Translations under genes and position numbers: made by a program
The notes under the pieces: generated by a model
The model's database searches: none
What the model saw: the letters and a program-made list of their open reading frames with translations, nothing else
What the model was told of the DNA's origin: nothing
NCBI RefSeq assembly: GCF_903469665.1
Contig: NZ_CAGKLC010000003.1
Span: 1 to 64,000, forward strand
Direction: 5' to 3'
Length of the DNA: 64,000 nt
Source of the DNA: Flavobacterium sp. UGB4466
GTDB lineage: Bacteria > Bacteroidota > Bacteroidia > Flavobacteriales > Flavobacteriaceae
Shown: positions 51,601 to 58,575 of the stretch, piece after piece
Numbering within the stretch: position 1 is the first letter of the stretch
Layout of the letters: each line of letters opens with the position of its first letter

Positions 51601-54206
51601 CTGTAGAAAATACAGATACAAAATGTATAATAGAGAAAGCGCATTATGTAGCTAATCCAAATACATTCGAAATTAAAGCTACTCCGGTAGTAGCTGAGGT
51701 TTGTTTTGGAACTGCTAATGGAAGTGTGAACCTAACTTTTGTTGATAATCAAAAACTTCCAAGCGATGATGCAGGTATATTTGATTACACGATTACAGGT
51801 CCTGTAAATGTTCCATTAACTCGTTCAGCAAATGCTGGTCCGGTTTCTATTACAGGTCTTCGTGCAGGTCAGTATACGGTAAACGCTACTTTAGTAGGCA
51901 AACCATATTGTTCAGTTTCAACTATTTTCTCAATAGGACAGCCTAGTGCGGCTTTAGTGGTAACAACAACAAAATCTGAAATCACTTGTGTGGCAGGTAA
52001 TAATGATGGAGAAATTTCAGCTTCCGCAACAGGTGGTTGGGATACGAATTACCAATATGACTTAGTATTAAACGGAACAGTTATCGCAAATAACACCAAC
52101 GGTAATTTTACCGGGTTATCAGCAGGTAATTACACCGTTATTGCTAAAGATGGAAAAGGATGTCAGGCATCAGCAACACAATCATTGAAGATCCCGGATC
52201 CAATTGTGGTTAGTGCAACAGCAACAGCTTCAGTATTACCATGTTTTGGAGACAGATCAGGTATCATTACAGTAAACCCTCCAACAGGTGGTCAGGGAAG
52301 TAACTATATGTACACCTTGAACATGTTGTCAGAGAATCCGGTGATTTCATCAGGTCCACAAAGTAACCCTGTGTTCACAGGCTTACCGGCAGGAACTTAC
52401 AGTATTACAGTTACGGATGGATTTACTTGTTCTGCAACATCTGCAAATGTTGTGATTACAGAGCCAACAGAAGTAGTTCCAAGTTTAGTGCTGGCAACGA
52501 CACAAACTTGTAATACACAATCAACACTTACGTTAAGTGCAACAGGAGGTTCTGGTCCATATACATACAGTACCGATCAGACTTTTACAACAACAACTGG
52601 TTCATTTGCAACTTCTCTTACCTTCGCGGTACCAGTGGGTAAATACCAATATTATGTGAAAGATGCTAAAGGTTGTGTGGCAAAAATTTCTAACGAAGTT
52701 AAAATCGATCCATTAGAGCCATTAGTAATAGATTTAGATGTTACCAATGCTGTAGTAAAATGTATGGGTGAAGCTACAGGAGTTATTGTAGCAAATGCAA
52801 AAGGCGGTTTAGGAAACTATATCTATACTTTAGAAAATAATACAGGTGTTGTGGTTAGACCGGCACAGCCTAGTGGCAGATTCGAAGATCTTCCAATAGG
52901 GACGTATGTTGTAAAAGTAGCTAGTGGTGATTGTCCTGCGACATCAGGAACTATCGAAATTAAACAGCCAGCTACAGCTATTCAGGCTACATTTACACCA
53001 ACCAATGTTTCTTGTTTTGGAGAAAGTAACGGTCAGATTGTAGTTGCTGCAACAGGTGGTACAGGAATTATTAAATATGCAATATCACCGGATTTAGATC
53101 AGTTTGATGTTAAAAACACTTTTGATAAACTTGCACCGGGTAAATATACGGTTATAGCTCAGGATGAAAATGGTTGTTATGTTATCGATGAAATCGAAAT
53201 CACTCAGCCAAAACCTTTAATCGTAACAGAACTTCCAAACTCTATGATTCCGGAAGTTTGTAAAGGAGATAAAGACGGTGCATTCAGTATCGAAGTTAAA
53301 GGAGGTACTGCACCATATAGCGTAAGTCTTGACAATAAAAACGGAACGTATACTCAAGGTACGGCAACTCAAATTATATTTGATTTTACTAATCTTTCAG
53401 GAGGAGTTCATACCGTTTACGTTAAGGATGCTCAGGGATGTGTGAATGAATTTGTAGAAAACATGCCTTTACCGGTTGTTCTTGATCCAACTACCGTAAC
53501 CAATTACGATTGTGTGAACAACGCTCAAACGAATATGGTAACCGTAACAGTTGATGCTAGTAATACAGATCTTACACAAATAGATTATTCACTTGATAGT
53601 GATGTAGGTCCTTGGCAGGCAGCAAATATCTTTACCAATATTGCTCCTGGAACGCACTACATTGTAGCGAGACATACAAATGGATGTAAAGTGCCAACGG
53701 CAAGTTTTGAAATCAGAGCTTATGAGAAGTTAACACTTGCTGAGTCAACAGGAAAACCTGAAATGAACATCATTTCAGTTACTGCTGCCGGTGGAGCGCC
53801 AGCTTACGAGTACAGTTTCAACGGAGAGCCGTTTACTTCTTCTAGCAAATACAAAATCTACAAAACAGGAGATTATGTAGTAGTAGTAAGAGATCAAAAC
53901 GGATGTACAGCAACAATTACAGTTCATGCAGTTTATGTGGATGTGTGTCTTGACAACTACTTTACTCCAAACGGAGATGGTGTTTATGATACGTGGGGGC
54001 CTGGTTGTACAAACATTTACAACAACCTTGAATTCTCAATCTTCGACAGATACGGTCGTGTAATTGCCAAATACCGTTACGGACAAAAATGGGACGGTAG
54101 ATACAATGGTGCCGAATTACCATCAGGAGATTACTGGTATGTTCTTAAATTAAATGACGAGAAAGATGCACGTGAGTTTGTAGGACATTTCACTTTATAC
54201 AGATAA
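36627..54206 (+). CDS. sprB: Giant gliding motility adhesin SprB
   Basis: This 5859-residue protein is the cell-surface adhesin propelled by the gliding motor and exported by the type IX system. It starts with a signal peptide (about 1-28), then a Bacteroidetes adhesin N-terminal region (about 35-360, KIVYAGLYWGAILQ), and a DUF11-like domain (about 375-495). Dozens of SprB-type repeats of roughly 80 residues follow, typically opening with a TCNG-like Cys and closing GTYTVTVTDANGC. A single jelly-roll-like module (about 1220-1435) interrupts them. The last ~90 residues (VDVCLDNYFTPNGDGVYDTWG...) are a type B sorting domain with PNGDG and the FDRYGR segment. F. johnsoniae SprB is about 6500 residues, so this one has fewer modules. 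sprF follows after a short gap. Confidence 0.96.
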   Translation: MKTMKKPTNLRLILLALIFFQSYFVISQNLKSFTPRFDKKLKGDMLLIGNNILNRDGGTRNSRPNVAYNDDWLNSDFDMRYIDVDNDNSTFSSSSATLTVPKPACYKIVYAGLYWGAILQQNDRTGIEKVKLKLPTGGYHDINGEIIHDANAAPIGSGNNRPYACYADITNLVAGQANAQGVYTVANVISSQGSNGGTGLSAGWSIYVVYEDPTLPAKYITSFDGFSAIGGVTTLDIPVSGFKTIPTGPVRVKFAFAALEGDQSIAGDYLQINGIGISATNAANTAIRASNNFFNSSVTYVDPATDKTENFLNRSPASTNTLGYDAGILNINNPGTLLRPGGIVIDNNETSANIRLGSTQDVYFYYFNAFAVDIIEPHIVLTKIVKNSAGTDIGGQNVVLGQQLNYEIGIRNSGNDDAKSLTIRDQLPINIIFNYPGDLNPLPAGVTVQSYDPATRSIVFKVDDSVVKANTLKETVISFKVKVVPDCNSLSEACSNSIDNSAYATYKGTLNPDFQISDDPSVNTNTGCILTPKATNFLVGVDGCKYTANVTLCKDTVDLVAANGYTSYTWYSDEARTKQIGTGQTLTVKDPGTYYVYNLAAAPCRSIYQAITVTRFGATNTNPVIPYAKAPYKGEVLICPNNGKELPNLFLCGANDSRLIETHISDGSTLVWEKLDEASCTAPSSPNCANEGTSCSWTQVATGPNYLAKIAGQYRLTLNYAGGCFNRFYFNVFTNSLSPTEKHTDIICGKAGTITVGGVPAGYEYSINGTTYQASNVFNVTTAGFYTVYIRLAGVTGNTCIFTVPNIQIRQRDFKVVQEVTQPLCYGEKGKIKVAVNDANAQYYYKLYNNGTLLSSVGPVPDSEYTFDNLNTDQNYVVEITTDDGCKDTKYIYMGKVWNEYKATVALVEPLTACSDGKIRITTEGGNSPYNYFINSDTVFQTSNEFVVTAPGLYTIKIVDKNNCTITRTITVPDNTKPAYTIDHTNSNCYDGSSKIEVKLTAGANGYTMGYSINGGATFQSNPVFSNLQPGSYDVVVRYGIGTPIKYCTDPKQKITITGPTSAISASAGVAALAGCTLPDGSGANQGGKLRINNVQGGTPAYQFSFDGGVTWQASNEKDVMPGNFILQVKDALGCIFEIPYQITLDPKPADPTITVADPVFGCNGMASTTVTVTNPSNNYTYEYYINNVPNTPITNNVFTNVPSGTHTIKVKYKVTTVPTYSNLLREDFGRGPDTTTPGIHPNYCWEKQDAVEDCGIGGYMPILLNDGEYVVTQALLPQHVAGFNWNLPKDNTAVINNTPQIKDGRFLAVNVGGVVPIGGVLYKKTINDVIPNQDIQVSLYMLNLLSKNNNLPSPRLTIQLQKNGTVITGASKDTQSIPRDEKWHNTTDLGSGQVLTLNPGNNTSLDFVILSYSQVISGNDLAVDDIWVRQIPEVCGAEKEFPVVIGKDKAFKASIVGHKDVTCNGANNGEITLSAQNFDATYGFDYSLDNGATWVNSKTSPVTVKNLTSKTYNILIRYDDKAGTCSFPFDQPVGTPAALTITASVTKTATCTNGATITAVAGGGTPAYQYELRAANGTTVITAFQNSGVFTNVPTGTYTVVTRDAYACSSSASAQVNVVAPTMPTASLAATSDYCVTGTKGATLVVTATGTGALTYSLNGAPAQTSHTFTNVGAGTHTITVTDSNNCPISINGIVIAPELKAAASITKTLDCTTPNATIKVDITDGVAAYTYKVKKDAGAYGGSVNVTGNTFNYPTPTAGLYTFEITDSKGCKAYIDATISPITNPTVTANPTQITCNGLKNGSVQLVGAGGSGGYEYNFNNLGWSTTSLYSGLDPNINYSYQVRDSKGCTSPVGNITLTQPTAVSGTIGATIIKCGTPSTVPALVTVTGSGGTGAYTYSFNGTANFTTTNTYSTTAAGTVTAYVRDANNCQFGPLSITIGALEPITDITIVDSGYDCSTVPAGGRVTLTAVKTGSTANIIYQIISGPAGFNPATNTTGNFLSLTPGDYIFQATDTVTNCSFTKGHTIKATSDIITGGSVLTSIQCFGSTGTIEFTVNGVKANGYDYVIKNAANTIIQQATGVSAATTTVAVPTAQPVGAYTITATDRLTKCQSSYTVTLTQSAAAVDVTAVATTVNCNKFTAEITATGTGGTPNYTYAVARQGAAVPTVYASNNVLTVNTVNGTVLNWVVYIKDANGCLDNFPIKIDVDAKPVITGVVVDNQCQTGSVASFTITATATGLVPLTYSIDGTNFQTSNTFTVSAGSYTVTVKDKNGCTTAAAVPVVVYAKVGALAEVTKELDCSATPNATIKVDISGGKTPYTYTVAKGTGTPGGVINVTGTSFTISVASANADKYTFAITDANGCSTTTSATVAPIAPPTVTAVKVDASCNASATGTVQLTGANGSGGYTYSKDNVTYTATSLFENLLAGNYTFYVKDSKGCTGSVNVTIGEPAKLTAGATATNFTCSVTNTKQSATVTITATDGTAPYTYSFNGSGYTAANTLTVNDNGADQIISYSVKDAKGCTTAVQQITIKKLDPPVIVSISGSAILCSPSTSTTSTVTVTTTNGVGTLAYVITAPASATSNVTGATTGVFTGLVADTYTFKVTDANGCFAIQSYTVLPLTPIAVAESKLSDVLCNGGNTGSAKFSISGFSATGNYTVAVTSTPAGLPYTTSTVGDVITLNGLVMGSYTLTVQDKTTNCSAGKTVNISQPAQPLNATIAIVNANCNVPNAKVTVTATGGTAVYRYAFVPDGTPVTAYTNSNVAYLDPATADWDVHVIDANGCTVQKDITIIKDATPTVTASATGECFGDGTAFVITATPGAGTIAPVKYSINNGASFQTGNTFTVTTPGNYTVIIEDANGCRASSTAVTVFDKLTLSAKLDKDITCKAPTAARITLTATNGNNALYTYTSSPATGTFTGNVFETNTPGSYTFTVTDANGCTATTTAPIVVNPTVDPVITNLSTTPLLCHGDSNGAIVITIDNTKGLAPFVYKVVNNTTGKDYGTQTSGLTAGDYTVTVTDAKGCFATQNITIAEPTKIVVDFTPTSITCDASNGESLGKITINSVSGGTPAYTYHVTGVNGYNQQISGQTGAAAVFRVVDFGLYQIIVTDANGCSNVIKDILIASPPKDLDITVTPPPADCSSLGSAVVAIGAGSTNITGNGPFHFAVYTGPGMVYTAPTTLPWYDEDGFQSKKTSIPNLLPGVKYTFIVHDQGTGCYYYETAEFMIPTNSTLKVNNVVEQNITCKGAKDGKVSFTIDSTYPSATNVTYEILNSLGLTSVVPPATGSGTIAANGTLTVTDLGPLPFGNYIIVVKETAGSTNAGCSVASKEFNITESAIDLTVTVSVTKNANCNAASGVISAIGHDGTAPYTYQLLLSTDPVPTAATAGWAPDNTFNRDAGDYIVYVKDAYGCIKPASITLVKDADPTIVAPATPICYDGTPFTITYSGTVSKAPAMYSVNGSAFQATPSFTFNAAGTYNLVIQDANGCTANVDYIVYPQLQIKADVTKELDCTTSPAAQITLTASGGNTTPAASYVYTYSYNGGAFLPTTNVHSTSALGDYIFRVTDANNTTLCYAEVPFKLEAIPSPTVTTSHTNVSCNGGADGSITVNTTSGVGPFEFSWNNGTISSPFQPSNIFKGLSAGNYVITVRDAKLCLYLTAPVVITQPVALHAGAAVKDYACTGNVAQPAVVTVNVTAGTGTAPYKYNFDGSANYFDANTLTVLDNGAAQTISYYVKDANGCLFNSTVTVNPYQKITDLNFAGAAITCNAPATSITVTVAGGYAITKYEIVSPTANAVDNGTVNVFNGLLPGTYVFKVTDANGCSFQKSLTIKPVTNITVSGQLIKDVSCNETAAVANGSVEFTVGNFAATYTYSINGVAVAGTHTNPKVTLTNLAVGNYKIDVVDVATGCIATANEDVSEPATPLLLTLDYNINANCNFGAKVSVIGSGGTPGYTYAYAESPTAPALGAYKASPSAVLDPSKVWIAYVRDDNGCIAQLPLTIATDPLPTIDPITGVCYDGSPVNVTLVGHGVGPLTYSIGNGFKTSPDFVLNAPGSYTFYVRDANGCDAAIPYVYQLDQKLLLDAVLQDLTCAAPNMATVTLTATQGSTLYTNYEVSFNGGGFTPTTSPYTTNIAGTYTFRVTDSKNCQSVSKPVVVNPIVMPTISTTPFNVSCNLGNDGSITITAGSGLAPYEYSIDGTNYQASNIFGTLGQGTYTVYVRDAKKCVVSEVVTISQPTVLGATAAVTPFRCNLTNAPDDAIVTLTATNGTPGYKYSFDNGVTFGDASTLNVSTITANKTVFYVVIDANGCRVSGNVTVIPYTPPTDMNITATPIYCNTAGGVSTATVNTVTGGVAPYQYDIVSPATAVTNNTTGIFPGLLPDTYQIKVTDANGCSTTKAIVIKESDKIEATTQLITDVSCNGVSTGTASFVVSGYITPADYIYSLAPLAGTATKTGDVISYTGLAAGIYTFTVVDRISGCQDQVVNFEIKQPLALDFTSTATNTNCNDKTAEITIAATGGTPAYRYAVVVSGAAAPTVFGNNNVIAVDTNNGANRNWDIYVQDLNGCPVMKSQNIVEDVLPTTPSVAPFSQCPDPLNGMYTFTITGVTGVAPIEYSIGKGFQSSPTFTVNASGTYDVTVKDGNGCEVKTTAVVNIFPALTLDVEITALPDCNTNNGAIKATVSGGANPATPANYSYSLNGNFGQTSGVFTNIAPGKHTITVTDVATGCTRTVQFEIIPATPIKGFTLAHTDVTCNTFTNGTITATIDETGGNDNPIYYYSITAGPVLRPNQTSNVFTGLPKGQYTVTVTSGRGCKDLEDVEILEPTPIVVTDFVFTQFGCTAGTNTNTNATITVNKVDGGSGTYVLYQFMKNGVEVQNSTSNTYTVFDLTGGDYTVNVYDSKGCVGSSTGLMKILPFISLDNITVTIDKEITCVNNEDITVTAAVSGGTPTPTQLLYSIRGIGGSTFTANNTTGVFTALPIGNYLITVENTDTKCIIEKAHYVANPNTFEIKATPVVAEVCFGTANGSVNLTFVDNQKLPSDDAGIFDYTITGPVNVPLTRSANAGPVSITGLRAGQYTVNATLVGKPYCSVSTIFSIGQPSAALVVTTTKSEITCVAGNNDGEISASATGGWDTNYQYDLVLNGTVIANNTNGNFTGLSAGNYTVIAKDGKGCQASATQSLKIPDPIVVSATATASVLPCFGDRSGIITVNPPTGGQGSNYMYTLNMLSENPVISSGPQSNPVFTGLPAGTYSITVTDGFTCSATSANVVITEPTEVVPSLVLATTQTCNTQSTLTLSATGGSGPYTYSTDQTFTTTTGSFATSLTFAVPVGKYQYYVKDAKGCVAKISNEVKIDPLEPLVIDLDVTNAVVKCMGEATGVIVANAKGGLGNYIYTLENNTGVVVRPAQPSGRFEDLPIGTYVVKVASGDCPATSGTIEIKQPATAIQATFTPTNVSCFGESNGQIVVAATGGTGIIKYAISPDLDQFDVKNTFDKLAPGKYTVIAQDENGCYVIDEIEITQPKPLIVTELPNSMIPEVCKGDKDGAFSIEVKGGTAPYSVSLDNKNGTYTQGTATQIIFDFTNLSGGVHTVYVKDAQGCVNEFVENMPLPVVLDPTTVTNYDCVNNAQTNMVTVTVDASNTDLTQIDYSLDSDVGPWQAANIFTNIAPGTHYIVARHTNGCKVPTASFEIRAYEKLTLAESTGKPEMNIISVTAAGGAPAYEYSFNGEPFTSSSKYKIYKTGDYVVVVRDQNGCTATITVHAVYVDVCLDNYFTPNGDGVYDTWGPGCTNIYNNLEFSIFDRYGRVIAKYRYGQKWDGRYNGAELPSGDYWYVLKLNDEKDAREFVGHFTLYR
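41731..50620. repeat. Higher-order repeat in sprB, about five blocks of seven modules
   Basis: Blocks start near 41731, 43500, 45264, 47144 and 48884, with the next start near 50620; spacing is 1.74-1.88 kb. Each block opens with a module of the TKELDC type, then modules opening with a SCNG type, a KDYAC/TNFTC type, an ILC/ITC type, an LxDVxCNG type, a NANCN type with a YAY/YAV tail, and a CYDG/CFGDG type. The modules are well diverged at DNA level. Confidence 0.75.
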
Positions 54207-54250
54207 CAAAATAAGAGCCCCTAATGATGTTATCTAAAAAAATTATTACA

Positions 54251-55225
54251 ATGAAAAAGTTTATTTTATCTTTAGTACTCATGGCTGTAACAACAAGTTA
54301 CAGCCAAGAGTTAAACCTACCGGTTTTTACACAGTATTTAGCCGATAATCCTTTTGTTATCTCACCGGCCTTCGCTGGTATCGGTGATAACCTTAGAATT
54401 AGAGCCAATGGACTTACCCAATGGGTAGGGATAAAGGATGCGCCGGACAACCAGTCGCTTTATGCCGATTTTAGAGTTTTGGACCGTTCAGGAGTGGGTA
54501 TCAATGTGTACAATGATAAGAATGGATATACGCGTCAGACTGGAGCTAAGATCTCCTTCGCGCACCACATTATTCTGGATTATTATTCAAAACAATACCT
54601 GTCTTTCGGACTTTCGTACAACTTTAATAGTTTCCGTATTGATATTGACGAATTCAATAACACCATTGAGCATCCTATTTTAGATCCAAGTGTAACCGAC
54701 AATCGATATACCGCAAACAGCAACTTCGATGTAAGTGCTTTGTACCGTAACAAAGCATTCTATGTCAGTTTTAATGCGAACAACGTACTAAAGAAAAATA
54801 CCAACAAATACAGAGGAGTAGAGCCTAGTTTACTTTCCAATTATCAGATATATACAGGATTTATTTTTAAAGACGGAGAAAACAGCCGTATCGAATACGA
54901 ACCATCGCTTTACTACCAGTACTTCGCAAGTGATAAACGTTCTACAACCGATTTTAACTTCAAGTACAGACGTTACAACCGTTACGAGGATTATTACTGG
55001 ATTGGAGTTTCGTATCGTTTTTTAAACGATCAGTTCCCAAAACCATTATCCGTTGGGCCAATGGTAGGTTTTATGAAATCTAAGTTCTACTTTGGGTATT
55101 CGTATCAGGTAATGTTTAACAATTTAGGCAATTACAACACAGGGACACACTCGGTAACTATTGGTTTCGATTTCTTGCAAGCCATTAGCAACTGTCCTTG
55201 TACACAAAGTCCGGTTCACGACTAA
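54251..55225 (+). CDS. sprF: SprF, PorP-like outer-membrane partner for SprB secretion
   Basis: The protein has 324 residues from ATG 54251, where the signal peptide begins (MKKFILSLVLMAVTTSYSQ). An ATG at 54224 would add nine residues before it and is less likely. The family features of PorP/SprF are present (LPVFTQYLADNPFVISPAFAGIGDNLRIRANGLTQWVGIKDAP) along with alternating beta strands typical of an outer-membrane barrel. The C-terminus ends NCPCTQSPVHD. In F. johnsoniae SprF is required for SprB to reach the surface, and similar proteins accompany other type B sorting domain proteins. It is 45 bases after sprB, the last gene of the operon. Confidence 0.94.
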   Translation: MKKFILSLVLMAVTTSYSQELNLPVFTQYLADNPFVISPAFAGIGDNLRIRANGLTQWVGIKDAPDNQSLYADFRVLDRSGVGINVYNDKNGYTRQTGAKISFAHHIILDYYSKQYLSFGLSYNFNSFRIDIDEFNNTIEHPILDPSVTDNRYTANSNFDVSALYRNKAFYVSFNANNVLKKNTNKYRGVEPSLLSNYQIYTGFIFKDGENSRIEYEPSLYYQYFASDKRSTTDFNFKYRRYNRYEDYYWIGVSYRFLNDQFPKPLSVGPMVGFMKSKFYFGYSYQVMFNNLGNYNTGTHSVTIGFDFLQAISNCPCTQSPVHD

Positions 55226-55321
55226 GCAAACATTTTTAGCGTTTTTAAAGTTAATTTGTTTTTTTTTCTAAATTATATCGTTTTCGCTGTTAGAGCGGGT
55301 TTATTTTTATATTTTTCAAAT

Positions 55322-55350
55322 TTGTTGCAACCCTAAAAGTTCTATATTTG
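55322..55350 (+). promoter_or_regulatory. Promoter of pgk
   Basis: TTG (55322-55324), an 18-base spacer and TATATTTG (55343-55350) match the consensus. The ATG of pgk is 33 bases further on. Confidence 0.78.
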
Positions 55351-55383
55351 TTTTTCTATCAGAAAAAATTAAAAAATTATCAA

Positions 55384-56571
55384 ATGAAAACTCTAAACGA
55401 TTTCGACTTTAAAAATAAAAAAGCAATTATCCGTGTGGACTTTAATGTGCCATTGGATGAAAACTTTAATGTAACGGATGCTACGCGTATCGAAGCGGCA
55501 AAACCAACTATCGATGCAATTTTAGCGCAGGGAGGAAGTGTAATTTTAATGTCGCATTTAGGCAGACCAAAAGGAGCAGAAGATAAATATTCGTTAAAGC
55601 ACATTTTAAAAACTGCTTCTGAAATATTGGGAGTTCAGGTAAAGTTTGCTGAAAACTGTATTGGAGAAGCAGCCAAGACTGCTGCTGCTAATTTACAGCT
55701 GGGAGAAGTTTTGTTGCTTGAAAATTTACGTTTTCACGCTGAGGAAGAAGCCGGAGATGTTGCTTTTGCAAAAGAGTTAGCATCATTGGGAGACATTTAT
55801 GTAAACGATGCTTTTGGTACAGCACACAGAGCACACGCTTCAACCACAATTATTGCCCAGTTTTTTCCAACTGAAAAATGTTTTGGAACCTTATTGGCAA
55901 AAGAAATTGAAAGTTTAAATAAAGTACTTAAAAATAGCGAAAAACCGGTAACAGCAGTTCTTGGAGGTTCAAAAGTATCTTCAAAAATTACCGTTATCGA
56001 AAACATCTTAGACAAAGTAGATCACATGATCATCGGTGGCGGTATGACTTTTACATTCGTTAAAGCACTGGGGGGTAAAATCGGAGAATCTATTTGTGAA
56101 GATGACAAACAGGATTTAGCACTTGAAATTTTGAGATTAGCTAAAGAAAAGGGAGTTCAGGTTCACATTCCGGTTGATGTACTTGCAGCAGATAGTTTTT
56201 CTAATACTGCCAATACTCAGGTAGTAGAGGTAAACGCAATTCCTGACGGATGGCAAGGTCTTGATGCAGGTCCTAAATCTTTGGAAAACTTTAAAAAAGT
56301 AATTCTGGAGTCAAAAACAATCTTATGGAATGGTCCATTAGGAGTTTTCGAAATGGAGGCCTTTGCTAAAGGAACGATCGCTTTAGGTGATTATATTGCT
56401 GAAGCTACAGAAAATGGTGCCTTCTCATTAGTGGGTGGTGGAGATTCTGTTGCAGCAGTAAAACAGTTCGGTTTTGAAGATAAAATGAGTTATGTTTCTA
56501 CCGGAGGTGGAGCTATGCTTGAAATGTTAGAAGGCAAAATTTTACCTGGAATCGCCGCGATTTTGGACTAA
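55384..56571 (+). CDS. pgk: Phosphoglycerate kinase
   Basis: This 395-residue glycolytic enzyme transfers phosphate from 1,3-bisphosphoglycerate to ADP. The first Met in a sensible position is at 55384 ([25 protein letters not shown]); a TTG 36 bases earlier overlaps the promoter's -7 element and is rejected. N-domain landmarks are [20 protein letters not shown] and [11 protein letters not shown]; the hinge region has [11 protein letters not shown]; the C-domain has [18 protein letters not shown] and [12 protein letters not shown] for nucleotide binding. The enzyme is complete and standard length. It is separated from the upstream spr operon by its own promoter. Confidence 0.98.
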   Translation: MKTLNDFDFKNKKAIIRVDFNVPLDENFNVTDATRIEAAKPTIDAILAQGGSVILMSHLGRPKGAEDKYSLKHILKTASEILGVQVKFAENCIGEAAKTAAANLQLGEVLLLENLRFHAEEEAGDVAFAKELASLGDIYVNDAFGTAHRAHASTTIIAQFFPTEKCFGTLLAKEIESLNKVLKNSEKPVTAVLGGSKVSSKITVIENILDKVDHMIIGGGMTFTFVKALGGKIGESICEDDKQDLALEILRLAKEKGVQVHIPVDVLAADSFSNTANTQVVEVNAIPDGWQGLDAGPKSLENFKKVILESKTILWNGPLGVFEMEAFAKGTIALGDYIAEATENGAFSLVGGGDSVAAVKQFGFEDKMSYVSTGGGAMLEMLEGKILPGIAAILD

Positions 56572-56681
56572 AAAATCACAATTAACATTTTTTTACATAG
56601 TTTTCTTCAATAAACTGTTTAAGTTTGTAAAACTAAGGTTTCTGTAATTTGTTGAATTATAGAATTTTAAAAAAATGTTAT

Positions 56682-58529
56682 ATGATTGTAAAAAAAATAG
56701 CAATAGTGGTTTCCGCTTTTTTTTCGATTTCTGTGGTCGCACAGAATGTGGCAAAAGCAGATGCTGAAATTAAACCGGTTGTAAAAATATCGTATTTAGA
56801 TTCTGTTAAAAGTACCTTCAAAAAAAATGAACTGGCAACACGTGTTGACAGTCTTTGGATGAACGAATTAGTAAGTCTCGATATTTACGACGATTTAACA
56901 AAAGATATTCAAACCATTAACACAGATGTAACCGTTGATGAAGAACTGCCTACAGATTTGCTAAAACAGCGATTGCAGGCAATGAATGGGAAATCACCTT
57001 TTAATATTGAATACAATCAGGGATTAGAAAACATCATAAAGTCATTTCTTAAGAATCGTAAAAAATCGTTTTCACGATTAATGTCTTTATCAGAATATTA
57101 CTTTCCAATTTTTGAAGACGCTTTTGCCAAACAAAATGTGCCTTTAGAAATTAAATATTTAGCCGTTGTAGAATCTGCTTTAAATCCTAAAGCAGTTTCT
57201 AAAATGGGCGCCACCGGACTTTGGCAATTCATGTACGGAACCGGTAAACAATACGCACTTAAAATAGATTCTTATATCGATGAACGCAGTGATCCGCTTA
57301 GAGCAACTGCCGCAGCATCAGAATATATGACTAAAATGTTCAGCATCTTTGGTGACTGGGAACTGGTTCTGGCCTCTTACAACTCAGGACCCGGAAATGT
57401 GACCAAGGCCATTCGCCGTTCCGGTGGAAAAACAAAATATTGGGACATTCGAAGCCATCTTCCAAAAGAAACTCAAGGTTACGTGCCCGCTTTTTTAGCC
57501 ACCATGTACCTTTTTGAATACCATAAAGAACACGGAATTAATCCACAAAGAGCCGTTGTTAAAAATTTTGAAACCGATACTGTTCAGATCAAAAGCCAAA
57601 TGTCATTCAAACAAATTGCTGATTTGTTAGACATGCCGCAATCTCAGATTCAGCTTTTAAATCCATCGTATAAACTAAACGTAGTTCCTTTTTATCAGGG
57701 AGAGGAGCATTATCTGCGTTTACCCAAAGAGAAAATTGCCACCTTTGTTTCAAACGAAGACAAGATTTATGCCTATGTGGCTTACCAATCGCAGAACAAA
57801 ACCATTCCGGTTCAACTGGCGATGAGGACAGCCCCAAGAGCCAAATACATGGCGAAAGCCAAAGAAAAAGAAGAATCCTCTAAAGAAATTCAGTTTTACA
57901 AAGTTCGGAAAGGTGATAATCTGGGAGCAATTGCCGAAAAGTATAACGTAAGCATTGTAGATCTGAAGAAGTGGAACAATCTGAAATCAAACTCAGTGGC
58001 CTTTGGAAGAAATTTAAAAATTAAATCTGAAATAGAGGCAGTTGTTAAAAATCCTAAAGAAGCTAAAGCAACATTGGCAATAGATAAAAAATCAGAGGAA
58101 GCTATTGCTTCAGCAGATGATAAAGATAAAAATAATGCACAACCACAGGAGTATGTAGTAGCTGCCGGAGACAATTTAGGCAGCATTGCAAAGAAATTCG
58201 GTACGACTATTGCGGAGTTGAAAGAACTTAATAGTCTAACTTCAAATAATATTGGTTTAGGGAAAACATTAGTGATTTCTAAAGCAGTTCCTGAAATTGT
58301 AGAGGAGAATGCTGTAACAACCGCTATTGCGTCAAACAATTCAATTGATTCGTTTAAGAAAAAAGCAACGTCAAAAGCTTTGGGTGAAGACTATTATGTT
58401 AAAAAAGGAGATTCGTTGTATAGTATTTCTAAAAAATATCCAGGAGTGACTATTTCTGATATTAAAAAATGGAATAATATTAAAGACGGAGACATTAAAC
58501 CCGGAATGAAACTTAAAATAAACGGATAA
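56682..58529 (+). CDS. LysM lytic transglycosylase (MltD-like)
   Basis: The protein has 615 residues from ATG 56682, at a signal peptide (MIVKKIAIVVSAFFSISVVAQ). A TTG 33 bases upstream is less likely. The catalytic SLT domain (about 130-270) contains the Glu in LAVVESALNPKAVSKMGATGLWQFM (Glu about 164), NSGPGN and AFLATMY. Three LysM domains follow (about 404-446, 489-533 and 570-613), each beginning with a Y-V-x-x-G-D-x-L-type segment. Such enzymes cleave the MurNAc-GlcNAc bond to give 1,6-anhydro ends and are held on peptidoglycan by LysM. The gene is close after pgk and may share read-through. Confidence 0.92.
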   Translation: MIVKKIAIVVSAFFSISVVAQNVAKADAEIKPVVKISYLDSVKSTFKKNELATRVDSLWMNELVSLDIYDDLTKDIQTINTDVTVDEELPTDLLKQRLQAMNGKSPFNIEYNQGLENIIKSFLKNRKKSFSRLMSLSEYYFPIFEDAFAKQNVPLEIKYLAVVESALNPKAVSKMGATGLWQFMYGTGKQYALKIDSYIDERSDPLRATAAASEYMTKMFSIFGDWELVLASYNSGPGNVTKAIRRSGGKTKYWDIRSHLPKETQGYVPAFLATMYLFEYHKEHGINPQRAVVKNFETDTVQIKSQMSFKQIADLLDMPQSQIQLLNPSYKLNVVPFYQGEEHYLRLPKEKIATFVSNEDKIYAYVAYQSQNKTIPVQLAMRTAPRAKYMAKAKEKEESSKEIQFYKVRKGDNLGAIAEKYNVSIVDLKKWNNLKSNSVAFGRNLKIKSEIEAVVKNPKEAKATLAIDKKSEEAIASADDKDKNNAQPQEYVVAAGDNLGSIAKKFGTTIAELKELNSLTSNNIGLGKTLVISKAVPEIVEENAVTTAIASNNSIDSFKKKATSKALGEDYYVKKGDSLYSISKKYPGVTISDIKKWNNIKDGDIKPGMKLKING

Positions 58530-58575
58530 TTCAAAATCTTATATAAATTTGGGTTTTATTTCATAACTTAAGAGA

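Noticed and set aside
36627-54206. Possibility that sprB is an assembly or frameshift artefact
   Set aside because: The frame is intact across 17.6 kb, with signal peptide, continuous modules and a sorting domain in phase, and the size is near that of the F. johnsoniae protein.
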